From an uncultured Rickettsiales bacterium (lineage in GTDB: Bacteria > Pseudomonadota > Alphaproteobacteria > RF32 > CAG-239), in assembly GCA_900551865.1 (NCBI GenBank), contig URXV01000001.1, positions 124,001 through 188,000 on the forward strand: a DNA stretch of 64,000 nt, in the 5' to 3' direction. Position numbers and translations under genes: made by a program. Position 1 is the first letter of the stretch; the number at the start of each line of letters is the position of its first letter. The notes below the pieces were generated by a model. The model searched no databases, was not told the DNA's origin, and saw only the letters and a program-made list of their open reading frames with translations. Below, one piece after another: positions 31,438-41,600 of this stretch.

Positions 31438-33372
31438 TTATGCGGAAAATGCACCTGACGTTTGCAGATTGTAAAGGCGGCGGAAAAGGCCGCTTTTGTT
31501 TTTGAGGAGTTTTTGCGGGGTTCCGTCTTCAACGACGATGCCGTTGTCCAGAACGATAATCCGGTCCATACGGCGCAGGGTGGAGAGGCGGTGGGCGACG
31601 GCGATGACGGTTTTGTGCTGCATAATATTCTGTAAAGCCTGCTGAATTGCGGTTTCAGATTCGCTGTCAAGCGCCGAGGTGGCTTCGTCCAGAATGAGAA
31701 CCGGCGCATTTTTAAGGAGCGCTGCGGCTATGGCTATGCGCTGGCGTTCGCCGCCGGAAAGCTTGACGCCGCGTTCGCCGACAATGCTGTCGTATCCCTG
31801 GGGAAGTTTCATAATCGTGTCGTGAATACAGGCGAGCCGGGCGGCGGCGCGGACTTCTTCATCAGTGGCTTTGGGGCGGGCGAAACGGATGTTTTCCGAG
31901 ATTGAACGGTTAAACAAAGCCGGTTCCTGCGCGATGAGGGAAATGTTTTGATGCAGTGAGAACAAGGTTACGCCGGCGATGTCCTGTCCGGCAATGAGAA
32001 TTTTGCCGCTTTGCAAATCATAGGCGCGGAGCAGCAGGTTGACGAGGGTTGATTTTCCGGCGCCGGAAAGGCCGACGATACCGATTTTTTCTCCGGCGGC
32101 AATGTTCAGGTTCAGATTGGAGAATAGCGGTTTGTCCGGCGTGTAGGAGAAAGCGGCGTTTTGGAAAGATATGGAAGGAGGCATAGGCCGGAGTGTGGGG
32201 GTGGTGGCCGGGACGGCGGCATCGGATGCGGAGAGGGGAGTGTTTGTTGCAGGAGCGGCGGTACCGGGTGCGGAGAGGGGAGTGTTTGTGGTTGGGACGG
32301 AGGTACTGGGTGCGGAGAGGGGAACGTTTGCGGCAGGAGCGGCAGTGTCGGATTTGTCCGCAGGAAAGCGTTTGAGGACAAGCCGGCGGGCGTTTGGGGC
32401 GTCGGTTATTTCAAGCGGTTTGTACAGGAGGCTGAGCGCGTCTTCTACAGCGCCAAGTTGTTTTTGGAACCGGATAACGTTATCTCCGAACATTTCACAG
32501 GGGGTGTGCAACAGATTGATATAAGTCAGGGTAATCAGCGTCTGGGTCAGATTCAAATCTTTTATCTGCCAGTAATAGATAAGGATTGACAGGGAGGTCA
32601 GCCGGAGCGCCAGCGCTATCGTGATATTATAGCTGTGGGAGATGCCTATTTCCTTTCCCCTTTGAATGCAGCTGCGAACCCATTTATTGACGGCTTTGGC
32701 GAGGCAGACGCGTTCGTGCGGAAAGGCAGCGCAGTTTTTGACCAGGCGGGCGTTGGCTATGCTGTCCACCATAATTCCGGAAACGGCGGATTCAAGCCTG
32801 GCGGCGTCGCGGGAAACCGGTTTGAGTTTTCGGCAATGGGTGTAGTCTATAATTGATACGGCGATGCAGAAAACGAGCAGAGTGAGCGCCAGCCCGCCGT
32901 TAATCTGAAACAGAATCGGGAAAGCCACGGCATAGGGCACGATGACACCTTCCAGAAAACCTTTGAATCTCCAAACAATATCGCGCGTGCTGTTTTCCAG
33001 ACTGAGGATTTTATCGGATACGGTTCCGGACATTTCGGCGGCAAAATAAGCGGGGGAATGTTTGTGCGTTTGCCGGAACAGGCTGACAAGGAGATTTTTT
33101 TTGAGCCGGATATCCATACGGTATTCAAAAAAGGTGCGAACGCCGTCGGCAATGTTTGAGCCAAAATGGAGCGCGGCGTAGACGGCAAGCCAGGACAGGG
33201 CGGCAGAAGAAAACGCCTGCCCGGGGTGCGTGCCGATATATCCGAACAAGGCGGCGATGCAGTAATTGTCCAGATAAATGAGAACGCGGGAAAGGGCAAA
33301 AAGCCCGTAAGTGGCAAGCGTATAGTATTTTATTTTCCACAGGCTGCGGAAGATGAATTTGGCGGCGGTCAT
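31438..33372 (-). CDS. ABC exporter subunit, second of a pair
   Basis: The 644-residue protein has an N-terminal six-helix exporter domain (about residues 15-310) and a C-terminal ATPase with GLSGAGKST, LSGGERQR and LILDEATSALD. Between them is a low-complexity linker of about 50 residues made of three 14-residue repeats (PLSAPSTSVPTTNT type). It starts with a four-base overlap on the upstream ABC gene, so the two probably form a heterodimer. The substrate may be a lipid, peptide or drug; the sequence does not decide. Confidence 0.9.
   Translation of the reverse strand: MTAAKFIFRSLWKIKYYTLATYGLFALSRVLIYLDNYCIAALFGYIGTHPGQAFSSAALSWLAVYAALHFGSNIADGVRTFFEYRMDIRLKKNLLVSLFRQTHKHSPAYFAAEMSGTVSDKILSLENSTRDIVWRFKGFLEGVIVPYAVAFPILFQINGGLALTLLVFCIAVSIIDYTHCRKLKPVSRDAARLESAVSGIMVDSIANARLVKNCAAFPHERVCLAKAVNKWVRSCIQRGKEIGISHSYNITIALALRLTSLSILIYYWQIKDLNLTQTLITLTYINLLHTPCEMFGDNVIRFQKQLGAVEDALSLLYKPLEITDAPNARRLVLKRFPADKSDTAAPAANVPLSAPSTSVPTTNTPLSAPGTAAPATNTPLSASDAAVPATTPTLRPMPPSISFQNAAFSYTPDKPLFSNLNLNIAAGEKIGIVGLSGAGKSTLVNLLLRAYDLQSGKILIAGQDIAGVTLFSLHQNISLIAQEPALFNRSISENIRFARPKATDEEVRAAARLACIHDTIMKLPQGYDSIVGERGVKLSGGERQRIAIAAALLKNAPVLILDEATSALDSESETAIQQALQNIMQHKTVIAVAHRLSTLRRMDRIIVLDNGIVVEDGTPQKLLKNKSGLFRRLYNLQTSGAFSA
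32226..32351. repeat. Three tandem 42-bp repeats inside an ABC exporter gene
   Basis: Units start at 32226, 32268 and 32310 and share GTGCGGAGAGGGGA at the left end. The unit is 14 codons long, so copy-number changes stay in frame and lengthen or shorten the Pro/Ser/Thr-rich linker between membrane and ATPase domains. Confidence 0.85.
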
Positions 33373-35129
33373 TGGTTTTCTCCATAAGTCAGGTAGCCGT
33401 TGTTTTGCATTTGGCAGAGTTTGCGGAAGATGCCGTTCGGGCGGCTGAGGAGTTCGGCGGGAGAGCCGTCTTCGGCGATTTTCCCGTTATCAAGAACGAT
33501 AATCCGGTTCATGTGGCGCAAGGTGGAAAGGCGGTGGGCGACGGCGATGACGGTTTTATCCTTAATCAGGTTTTGCAGGGCTTTTTCAATCAGGGATTCA
33601 GACTGGCTGTCAAGCGCGGAGGTTGCTTCGTCCAGAATGAGCACGGGCGCGTTTTGCAAAATGGCGCGGGCAATCGCAATACGTTGCCTCTCGCCGCCGG
33701 AAAGCAAAACGCCGCGTTCGCCGACGATGCTGTCGTATCCCTGGGGAAGTTTCATAATCGTATCGTGAATGCAGGCGAGGCGGGCGGCAGCGCGGATTTG
33801 TTCCATTGAGGCTCTGGGACTGGCGATGCGCAGGTTTTCGGTTATGGAACGGTTGAGCAGCGACGTATCCTGCGGAACGACGGCGATGTTCCGATGCAGG
33901 GAACGGAGCGTCAAATCCCTGATGTCGTTATGGTTAATGAGGATTTTGCCGTTGGTAACGTCATAGGAGCGCAGGAGCAGGTTGACGAGGGTGGATTTGC
34001 CGGAGCCTGAATGTCCGACGAGGCCGATTTTCTGTCCGGGTTCTATCTTCAGATTAAGGTTTTGGAATACGGGGCGGCCTTTGACATAGGAGAAACTGAC
34101 GTTTTGGAACGTGATTGACGCTTTTGACGTGCGCAGGGTTTTGGCGTTTTCTTTTTCGGAAATGTCCGGCGGGAGATTTATGACGTCAAAATTGGCTTTC
34201 AGGCCGCCGAACAGGTCGGCGCAGAACTGGCTGAAATTGTTAATCAGCATAATTGAGATTACCATACCGGAAAGCGTGGTATAGACATAGAAAAGATTGT
34301 CAAGCGCGATATTGTCGCGTTTGGCAAAAAAGAGGATGAGAAGAACGCTGACGCTCAGGAATACCGTGTCTGCGGCATGAAAGGCGAAACGGGAAAAAGT
34401 CTGGTATTTTCCCTGCGCGGCATGCAGGCGGTAGGCCTCTTTGAGATGTTTGTAGAAATACAGCTGTTCGGTAAAGAATGAACCGGAGTATTTGACAAGG
34501 CCGGCGTTGGCAATGCTGTCTACCAGTATGCCGCGGGCTTTGTTTTCGGCTTTTGTTTTGTCGTTACTGAGGGTGAAGAAGCGGCGGTTGACTTTATAAA
34601 CGGCAAAGAAGTACGGAATGTTTAACGCCAGCAGGGAAAGGCTTAACGCCGGACTGAAAGCGGCGATAATGGCAAACGATACAATCAGCGTGCAGAGCGG
34701 GCGCACCAGCATATAACAGGTGTCCGTAAACGCAGAAACCAGACCGCGGGCGAAACCGTTTACCGCGGCGGATATGCGGCCGCTCATCTCCTCGTCAAAA
34801 TAGCGGGCGGAGTGGGCGTGAACTTTGGCGAAAATGTCGGCTATCAGATAGGAAATAAAAGTGTGGGAAAAAGCTTCTTTGATGTATGTGGCGAAGAAGC
34901 CGTTGATGAGGGCGCGCAACAGGTAGTAGGCGACAATCGTTTGCATAATTATCAGGCAATTCTGCAACGCCTGCATTTTGTCCGCGATTTCAAAACAGCC
35001 GACGAGACGGCTGACAATCCAGCCTTCCAACGGGAGGATGATACAGGTGAGGAAGAATGCCAGACAAAAAAGAATGAACAATCTGCGGCATTTTTTAAGA
35101 TTTGTTAAGATAAGTCGGGTAATAGTCAT
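33369..35129 (-). CDS. ABC exporter subunit, first of a pair
   Basis: The 586-residue protein has an exporter membrane domain (LFILFCLAFFLTCIILPLEG and further helices) and an ATPase with GHSGSGKST, LSGGERQR and LILDEATSALD. Its NBD is very like that of the downstream subunit (both have ACIHDTIMKLPQGYDSIVG), pointing to duplication. I chose the ATG at 35129; a longer frame upstream has unusual composition and no support. It overlaps the next gene by four bases. Confidence 0.9.
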   Translation of the reverse strand: MTITRLILTNLKKCRRLFILFCLAFFLTCIILPLEGWIVSRLVGCFEIADKMQALQNCLIIMQTIVAYYLLRALINGFFATYIKEAFSHTFISYLIADIFAKVHAHSARYFDEEMSGRISAAVNGFARGLVSAFTDTCYMLVRPLCTLIVSFAIIAAFSPALSLSLLALNIPYFFAVYKVNRRFFTLSNDKTKAENKARGILVDSIANAGLVKYSGSFFTEQLYFYKHLKEAYRLHAAQGKYQTFSRFAFHAADTVFLSVSVLLILFFAKRDNIALDNLFYVYTTLSGMVISIMLINNFSQFCADLFGGLKANFDVINLPPDISEKENAKTLRTSKASITFQNVSFSYVKGRPVFQNLNLKIEPGQKIGLVGHSGSGKSTLVNLLLRSYDVTNGKILINHNDIRDLTLRSLHRNIAVVPQDTSLLNRSITENLRIASPRASMEQIRAAARLACIHDTIMKLPQGYDSIVGERGVLLSGGERQRIAIARAILQNAPVLILDEATSALDSQSESLIEKALQNLIKDKTVIAVAHRLSTLRHMNRIIVLDNGKIAEDGSPAELLSRPNGIFRKLCQMQNNGYLTYGENQ

Positions 35130-35263
35130 CAGTAATATCTTTAATAGTTTCGCGCTTTCTGCCGGTTTCGGCGGTTTAATGCGGCAAAAATAGCACAAAA
35201 GCGCTTTTTTGTCAACAATTAAATATCGGAAGGCGGGAGACGTTTTTATTTTGAGGCGGACCG

Positions 35264-36280
35264 ATGAAGAAAATTGCAGTATTGGGCGGGATTGCGGCAG
35301 CGGCGTGTGCGGCGGCGTGGTTTTGGCTGGCCGGATTGAATGAGGCAAAAATCGTGTTTGTTTTACCGTCGTCGGAGCGGGCGTCGTCGCCGTATTATTA
35401 TAAAAAGGACGGCGATTTCTTTTTGGCACAGGATCTGCGCAAAGGGTTTGAAAAACTCGGCTATACGGTGGAATACCGGTTCCGCGAGGATTATGACGAC
35501 CTGAAATTAGGCGACGCCGGGAATGTGCTTTATTTTAAGGGATACTATAATTTTGAGCATTTGCCGGAGGCGGATAACCCCGATGACGGGCGCAAACGCG
35601 TCTTGTACCTTTATTATGTAGAAGGTCTGCATCAGGAGATTTTGCGGGAGGCGGACGTTGTGGCGAGCGCTTCAAAGAAGTTTATCAGCGAAGTGGTCGA
35701 ACCGGCGGGCGCGCGGGCGGTTTATGTGCCGCAGTTTACCAATCCGGAACGGTTTAAGCCGGCGGACAAAGAAGCCGACAAGGCTTATCCGGTGCTGTTT
35801 GTCGGTTCGGACCACAGCGGGTTCGGGCGGAAAAGCGTTGACTACGCGGTTCTGGCCGGGACGGATTTGAGCGTATTCGGGAAATTCTGGGAAAAAACGC
35901 TGCGCCCAGAGGTGTTGAAAGGCAGTTTTATAGAAAACAACGATTTGTACCGCTATTATGCCAATGCGGGGATTGTTTTGAATGACCATCGCGAAGATAT
36001 GCTCTATTACGGTTTTGTTTCCAACCGGATTTATGACGTTACCGCGTCGGGCGGGTTTGTCCTGACCGATTATCTGCCGGAGATTGAGGAGGTTTACGGC
36101 GACAGCGTGGCTACCTATAAGGACTATTACGATTTTAAGGAAAAGCTGGAATATTATCTGGCGCACCCGGAGGTTCGGGCGGAAATGGCGCAGCGGGCGC
36201 GGCAAATCACGCTGGAGCGGTTTACGGCGGACAAGACGGCGCAGATTTTTGACGGCATTTTTAAAAATATCAAAAAATAA
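35264..36280 (+). CDS. Membrane-anchored glycosyltransferase, CgeB-like
   Basis: The 338-residue product has an N-terminal hydrophobic anchor (about residues 4-24) and a C-terminal half with LNDHREDMLYYGFVSNRIYD and ASGGFVLTDYLPEIEEVYG, the pattern of CgeB-like/GT1-type transferases, in which the conserved acidic residues bind the donor sugar nucleotide. GSDHSGFGRKSVDY fits the start of that domain. The acceptor is unknown; surface glycan or protein modification is plausible. It is divergent from the ABC exporter pair. Confidence 0.75.
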   Translation: MKKIAVLGGIAAAACAAAWFWLAGLNEAKIVFVLPSSERASSPYYYKKDGDFFLAQDLRKGFEKLGYTVEYRFREDYDDLKLGDAGNVLYFKGYYNFEHLPEADNPDDGRKRVLYLYYVEGLHQEILREADVVASASKKFISEVVEPAGARAVYVPQFTNPERFKPADKEADKAYPVLFVGSDHSGFGRKSVDYAVLAGTDLSVFGKFWEKTLRPEVLKGSFIENNDLYRYYANAGIVLNDHREDMLYYGFVSNRIYDVTASGGFVLTDYLPEIEEVYGDSVATYKDYYDFKEKLEYYLAHPEVRAEMAQRARQITLERFTADKTAQIFDGIFKNIKK

Positions 36281-36369
36281 TACTTTTTTTGTGTGAGCGC
36301 TTGATTTTCGCAAAGGCAGACACTAACTAAAGTATTAGTTTTAATCTAACTTATACAGGAGCGATGTAA

Positions 36370-36660
36370 ATGCAAGTAAAGCCTTTACGTGAAAACGTTT
36401 TAATCAAGCGTGTTGAAGAAGAAAACAAGACGGCGGGCGGCATTATCCTGCCGGATACAGCCAAGGAAAAGCCGAGCGAAGGCATTGTTATCGCCGCGGG
36501 CGAGGGGCCGAGAACCCCGGACGGCAAAACGCTGCCGATGAGCGTCAAGGCCGGCGACCATATTCTGTTCAGCAAGTGGTCGGGAACGGAAGTCAAGATT
36601 GACGGCGAGCCGCATCTGATTATCAAAGAAGGCGATATTTTGGCGATTATTGAAAGATAA
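36370..36660 (+). CDS. groES: Co-chaperonin GroES
   Basis: The 96-residue product forms the heptameric lid of GroEL. It has QVKPLRENVLIKRVEEENKT at the start, the mobile-loop region TAGGIILPDTAKEKP and VKAGDHILFSKWSG. It starts after GGAGCG, 17 bases before groEL begins. No CIRCE inverted repeat was seen upstream; a short palindrome AACTAA-N4-TTAGTT (36325-36340) is present. Confidence 0.98.
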   Translation: MQVKPLRENVLIKRVEEENKTAGGIILPDTAKEKPSEGIVIAAGEGPRTPDGKTLPMSVKAGDHILFSKWSGTEVKIDGEPHLIIKEGDILAIIER

Positions 36661-36677
36661 GGAAAGGATTTTGAATT

Positions 36678-38324
36678 ATGGCTGCAAAGGATATTAAATT
36701 CGGAACGGACGCACGGGCAAAAATGCTCAAAGGTGTGGAAGTGTTGGCGAAAACGGTTAAGGTAACGCTGGGGCCGAAAGGGCGCAACGTTATGCTGGAC
36801 AAGTCTTACGGTGCGCCGAAGATTACCAAGGACGGCGTTTCGGTCGCCAAAGAAGTCGTTTTGAGCGACAAGTTTGAAAATATGGGCGCCCAGCTGGTCA
36901 AGGAAGTTGCGCAGAAGACGGCGGACAAGGCCGGCGACGGTACGACGACGGCGACGGTTCTGGCCGAAGCTATCATCAAAGAAGGCTGCAAGGCCGTTGC
37001 TGCGGGGATGAACCCAATGGATTTGAAGCGCGGTATTGATATGGCGGTTGAGGCCGTGGTTGAAGACGTCAAATCCCGCTCCAAAGAAATCAAAACCTCG
37101 GAAGAAATTGCCCAGGTCGGCACGATTTCTGCCAACGGCGATACGAGCATCGGCGAATATCTGGCGCGCGCTATGGAAAAGGTCGGCAATGACGGCGTGA
37201 TTACGGTTGAAGACGCCAAAGGGTTGGAAACCGAACTGGACGTTGTTGAGGGTATGCAGTTTGATCGCGGTTATCTGTCGCCGTATTTCGTAACCGACGC
37301 GGACAAGATGACGGCCGAATACGAAGCGCCGTACGTTTTGCTCTATGACCAGAAAATTTCAAACCTGCAGGCCATTCTGCCGGTGCTGGAAGCGGTTTTG
37401 CAGTCTGGCCGCGCGTTGCTTATCGTGGCGGAAGACATTGACGGCGAAGCTTTGGCAACATTGGTTGTCAACCGTATCAGAAGCGGCCTGAAAGTCTGCG
37501 CGGTCAAGGCTCCGGGCTTTGGCGACAGAAGAAAGGCCATCTTGCAGGATCTGGCAATCCTGACCGGCGGACAGGTTATTTCTGAAGAGTTGGGTATGAA
37601 GCTTGAGAATACGACAGTTGATATGCTGGGTACGGCCAAGAGGGTTGTCGTTACTAAAGACGATACGACGATTATTGACGGCGCCGGCGACAAGACGGCG
37701 ATTGAAGCGCGCAAGACGCAGATTAAGAAAGAAATCGAAAAAACGACTTCCGATTATGATCGCGAAAAGCTGCAGGAACGTCTGGGCAAGTTGTCCGGCG
37801 GGGTTGCCGTGCTGAAAGTCGGCGGTTCGTCCGAAGTTGAGGTTAAGGAAAAGAAAGACCGTATTGACGACGCGTTGAACGCGACCCGCGCCGCGGTCAA
37901 GGAAGGCGTGGTTGCCGGCGGCGGTACGGCTCTGCTGTATGCGACCAAGGCTTTGGAAAAGGTTCAGCCGTCCAATCAGGATCAGCGCGTCGGCGTAGAC
38001 ATTATCCGCCGCGCTTTGCAGGCGCCTATCCGCCAGATTGCCGAAAATGCCGGCGTTGACGGCGCGGTTGTGGCCGGTAAGCTGCTGGAAGGAACGGATG
38101 TCAACTACGGTTATAATGCAGCGACCGACGAATATACCGATATGATTAAGGCCGGTATCGTCGACCCGACCAAAGTGGTCAGGACGGCGTTGCAGGATGC
38201 GGCTTCGGTTGCCAGCCTGTTGATTACGACGGAAGCCATGGTTACGGAACTCCCCGAACCCAAGGAATGCAGTTGCGGCGGGCACGGCGGAATGCCGGGT
38301 GGCGCTGGCGCTATGGGCTTCTAG
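36678..38324 (+). CDS. groEL: Chaperonin GroEL
   Basis: GroEL is the 60-kDa chaperonin. The 548-residue protein has the ATP-binding DGTTTATVLAEAI (about residue 87) and ends with a glycine/methionine-rich tail (GGHGGMPGGAGAMGF). The tail is preceded by two cysteines (CSCGG). It is co-transcribed with groES and followed by a strong terminator. Confidence 0.98.
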   Translation: MAAKDIKFGTDARAKMLKGVEVLAKTVKVTLGPKGRNVMLDKSYGAPKITKDGVSVAKEVVLSDKFENMGAQLVKEVAQKTADKAGDGTTTATVLAEAIIKEGCKAVAAGMNPMDLKRGIDMAVEAVVEDVKSRSKEIKTSEEIAQVGTISANGDTSIGEYLARAMEKVGNDGVITVEDAKGLETELDVVEGMQFDRGYLSPYFVTDADKMTAEYEAPYVLLYDQKISNLQAILPVLEAVLQSGRALLIVAEDIDGEALATLVVNRIRSGLKVCAVKAPGFGDRRKAILQDLAILTGGQVISEELGMKLENTTVDMLGTAKRVVVTKDDTTIIDGAGDKTAIEARKTQIKKEIEKTTSDYDREKLQERLGKLSGGVAVLKVGGSSEVEVKEKKDRIDDALNATRAAVKEGVVAGGGTALLYATKALEKVQPSNQDQRVGVDIIRRALQAPIRQIAENAGVDGAVVAGKLLEGTDVNYGYNAATDEYTDMIKAGIVDPTKVVRTALQDAASVASLLITTEAMVTELPEPKECSCGGHGGMPGGAGAMGF

Positions 38325-38382
38325 CCGGGCAGGACAGGTGTTGCCGGTTTTCAACCGGGCACACTGCCAAACGGAACAGAGA

Positions 38383-38412
38383 AACAGCCGGAAAATTTCC
38401 GGCTGTTTTTTG
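38383..38412 (+). terminator. Intrinsic terminator of groESL
   Basis: A long stem ACAGCCGGAAA/TTTCCGGCTGT (38384-38406) is followed by a run of Ts. Confidence 0.93.
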
Positions 38413-38626
38413 TGGTGCGCAACGGTAGTTGGCAAGCGGATATTTTTATGGAAAGCGAGGCGGGATTTTTGGTGTTGGTAAACCGAATGTTAATGATTTT
38501 TTCTTTATAATTAAAATAACGGTTATGTAAACTTCCTGCAAGACAGCGTTTTTGCAGGCAGAACATAAAAGAGCGGTTTTATAAAAAATGTGTAAGACAA
38601 CGGTTTTATCAATAAGGTATAAAAAT

Positions 38627-41600
38627 ATGAGACTAAGTACGCGTATATTCGGTTTGGGTTTATTGGCAGCGGCGTTTTTATGTGCAGCCGGCAGCGCTGA
38701 GGCTGCTTCTTTTGCCGACTATGTGTATCAGAATGCCAAAACAGGCAATATTGCGGGAATTAAAAATTATTTGCGCAGAGGATACAGTATTGACGCAGTC
38801 AATCCCAACGGTTATACGGCGTTGTGTTTTGCCGTTGATAATAATGATTACAGGGCTTACAGCCGGATACGCAATTTGGGGGCGGACGAAACTCACAGCT
38901 GTATGCGGCGCGTCAATGCCGACAATGCGGCGGATTTGGCGCAAAGATATGATGCCGTTGCCGCAAATTCAGGACGGACAGCGTTTGCAGGCGGTTCGGA
39001 CGATACAATGAAATATGTTGCAGCCGGGGCAGCGGTAGCAGGAGCGGCCGCCGCGGTGGCCTTGTGGGCTGATGACGACGGAGGAAGTTCTTCCGGCGGG
39101 GGAAATCCCTGCGGTACGGGAGAGGAATTTGTGGATGGGGAATGCCGGCCGATAGAATGTCCGGAAGGCAGCCATCTGGTGGGCAACGAATGTGTGGTGG
39201 ACGGAGAGTGCCCGACGGGGCAGAAGATGGTAGACGGCCAGTGCGTGCCGATAGTTTGTCCGCCGAATACCCATTTGCAGGGGAATTTGTGCGTTGCTGA
39301 CGGCGATGTGGTTGTAGATAATGAAAACGATGATGATTTATACGGCATTTATTCGGAAGAAGAGGACGTATTTAACCTGTATTCTTCGCCCAAATATCCT
39401 GATGACGAAGCGTCGATTGTTTTGAAGAATAAGGGCAATGGGAACGTATACGGCGTTTACGGGTTTGGCAACGTATATAACTCTTATGTTATCGGCGAAT
39501 ATGAAGGCAAACAAAATCCTAAAAAGGAGGGAACGGGAAACATAACTATTACCGATGAGGGAAGCGGTTCCGTCTATGGCGTATTTTCCAGGGTAGAAGA
39601 TGTGACGGAATTAAAAGAAGCGTATAATGCGCGGGCTTTTTATCAGGGAACGGCCATTGGCAATATTGACATTACGCATACCGGCGGCGGCAGCACTTTC
39701 GGCATATTCGGCGATGTTCGCGCTTATAATGCACGGGCTGATTACGGCGGGAATGCATACGGTTCCATTACTATACGCGGTGACGGAAACATATACGGCC
39801 TCAGCGGATATTCGACGGCAACAAATGCGGTTTCGGCGTTTCTGGGGCATAATGTTACGGGCGTGATTGATTTGTACAGCAAGGGAAACGGCGACGTTTA
39901 CGGCATGATGATAAGCAAAGACGATATTCCGGGCGTAGGACAGCCGGATACGGGGCAAAAGCTTGCCAACTGGTTTGCGTTTAATGCTTATGCTTCCGGC
40001 GGCGGAGACAATGTTGAAGGGACAATCAACATCAAAAATGAGGGAGACGGCGATGTTTATGGCATGTATGGCGGAGAACAGCTGTTTAACGCCATGTCTT
40101 ACGGCGGACAGGACGAAGAGGGAAATCCCGACGGTAAGGCCAAGGGAACGATAAACATAGCCAATTACGGCAACGGAAACGTTTACGGAATGTATACGCC
40201 GGAGGCTTATGACGGAGCCGAGGGCGAACAGCAGCCGATTATTGCCAATAACTCGGATAACGGTGCCCAGTCAGTGATTAATCTGGTTAATACCGGCAGC
40301 GGCGTGACGACCGGATTACGCGGCGGGCAAAGGAGCCACATTGAAAATACGGGCGAAATCAATATTAACAATCTGGGCGACGGAACGGCAGTCGGCATAT
40401 ACGGCGGTGCCGGGTCGAGTATTCTTAACCGCGGAAAAATCAACATATACCGTCAGGCTCATACCGATGCAGAAGACGGAACGGTACATAATCCCGATGG
40501 TGCTACAGGCGGGACGGCGTACGGCATTTATGCCGAAAGCGGCGCGCAGGTGATTAACAGCGGCGACATAACAATTACGGGTGCTGAAAAAGGGACGGGC
40601 ATTTATCTGGAAAAAGGCGCTTCGCTTGAAAATACGGGCAACATCAGCTTTAACGGCACATCGGACGCCATTGTCGAAGACGGTTCCGCTGTAGATATTT
40701 ATGGAGAAGGTACCAACAGGGCGTCTGTTGATTTGAACGATATGGGCGGCGAGATAATTCTGGGGCAGGGCGGACGCTTTTTTGCCGATGCGTTGTCCGG
40801 GGACATGAGCGTTTCGGAAAAAACGGTTATGGGCAGTTTTGGCGATGAATACGTTTTGTCCGGTTCGCTGCAGGCGGAAAATATAAATGATTTGAATTTG
40901 AAGTCTAAATCGGCGATGTTTGAAGCGAACTCGCAGAAGAACGAGAACGGCGGATATGACGTTGTCCTGAACCGGAAGGATTTTAACGAACTTTTAACTG
41001 ACGGCGAAATGGCGGAGCTTTTGGAAAACAATTATGCCGGTGAAAACGGAAGCGCTATTTTTGACAGTTTGAAACAAGCAGGGACGAAAGCGGATTTGCA
41101 GGGGGCATCGGACAATCTTTTCGGCAAAGACGTGCTGCCGAATTTCCGCCGCGAAGACGCTTTGGTTTATCGGAGCCTGAGCAGGCAGTTTAACGACAAT
41201 CTGTTTAACCGTCCTGATGAAAATTATATCGGCGGCTATAAACATATTGACATCTCGACGGATTCCGACGGAACTCTGGAAGGCAGCGACGGCGAGGTTC
41301 ATGCGGCATACGGCATGCTGAAAGGGCAGGCAGGCAATGGGCTGGTATACGGAATGGGAGCGAGCATTGCCAATTTGAAAAGCGATTATGACAACGGTTC
41401 CAGCCGCAAGAGCAATATTTTCGGCCTTTGGATGCCGCTGGGATATGACTTCGGCAACGGAACCCGCTGGTATTCCAAGCTGTATGCGGGGTATGCCGAC
41501 GGTTCGTATGACCGCCTGACAGCGCTGGGCAAATTTTCTTCCGACTTTACGGAATACCAGTACGGTTTGAGCAATGAAGTCCGGCACAGCATGAATCTGG

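Noticed and set aside
33369..35429. Longer form of the first ABC exporter subunit starting at 35429.
   Set aside because: The extra 100 residues have unusual composition, run into the start of a divergent gene and lack support; the ATG at 35129 gives a normal exporter.
36290..36369. CIRCE/HrcA operator before groES.
   Set aside because: The TTAGCACTC-N9-GAGTGCTAA pattern is not there; only a short AACTAA/TTAGTT palindrome is seen.
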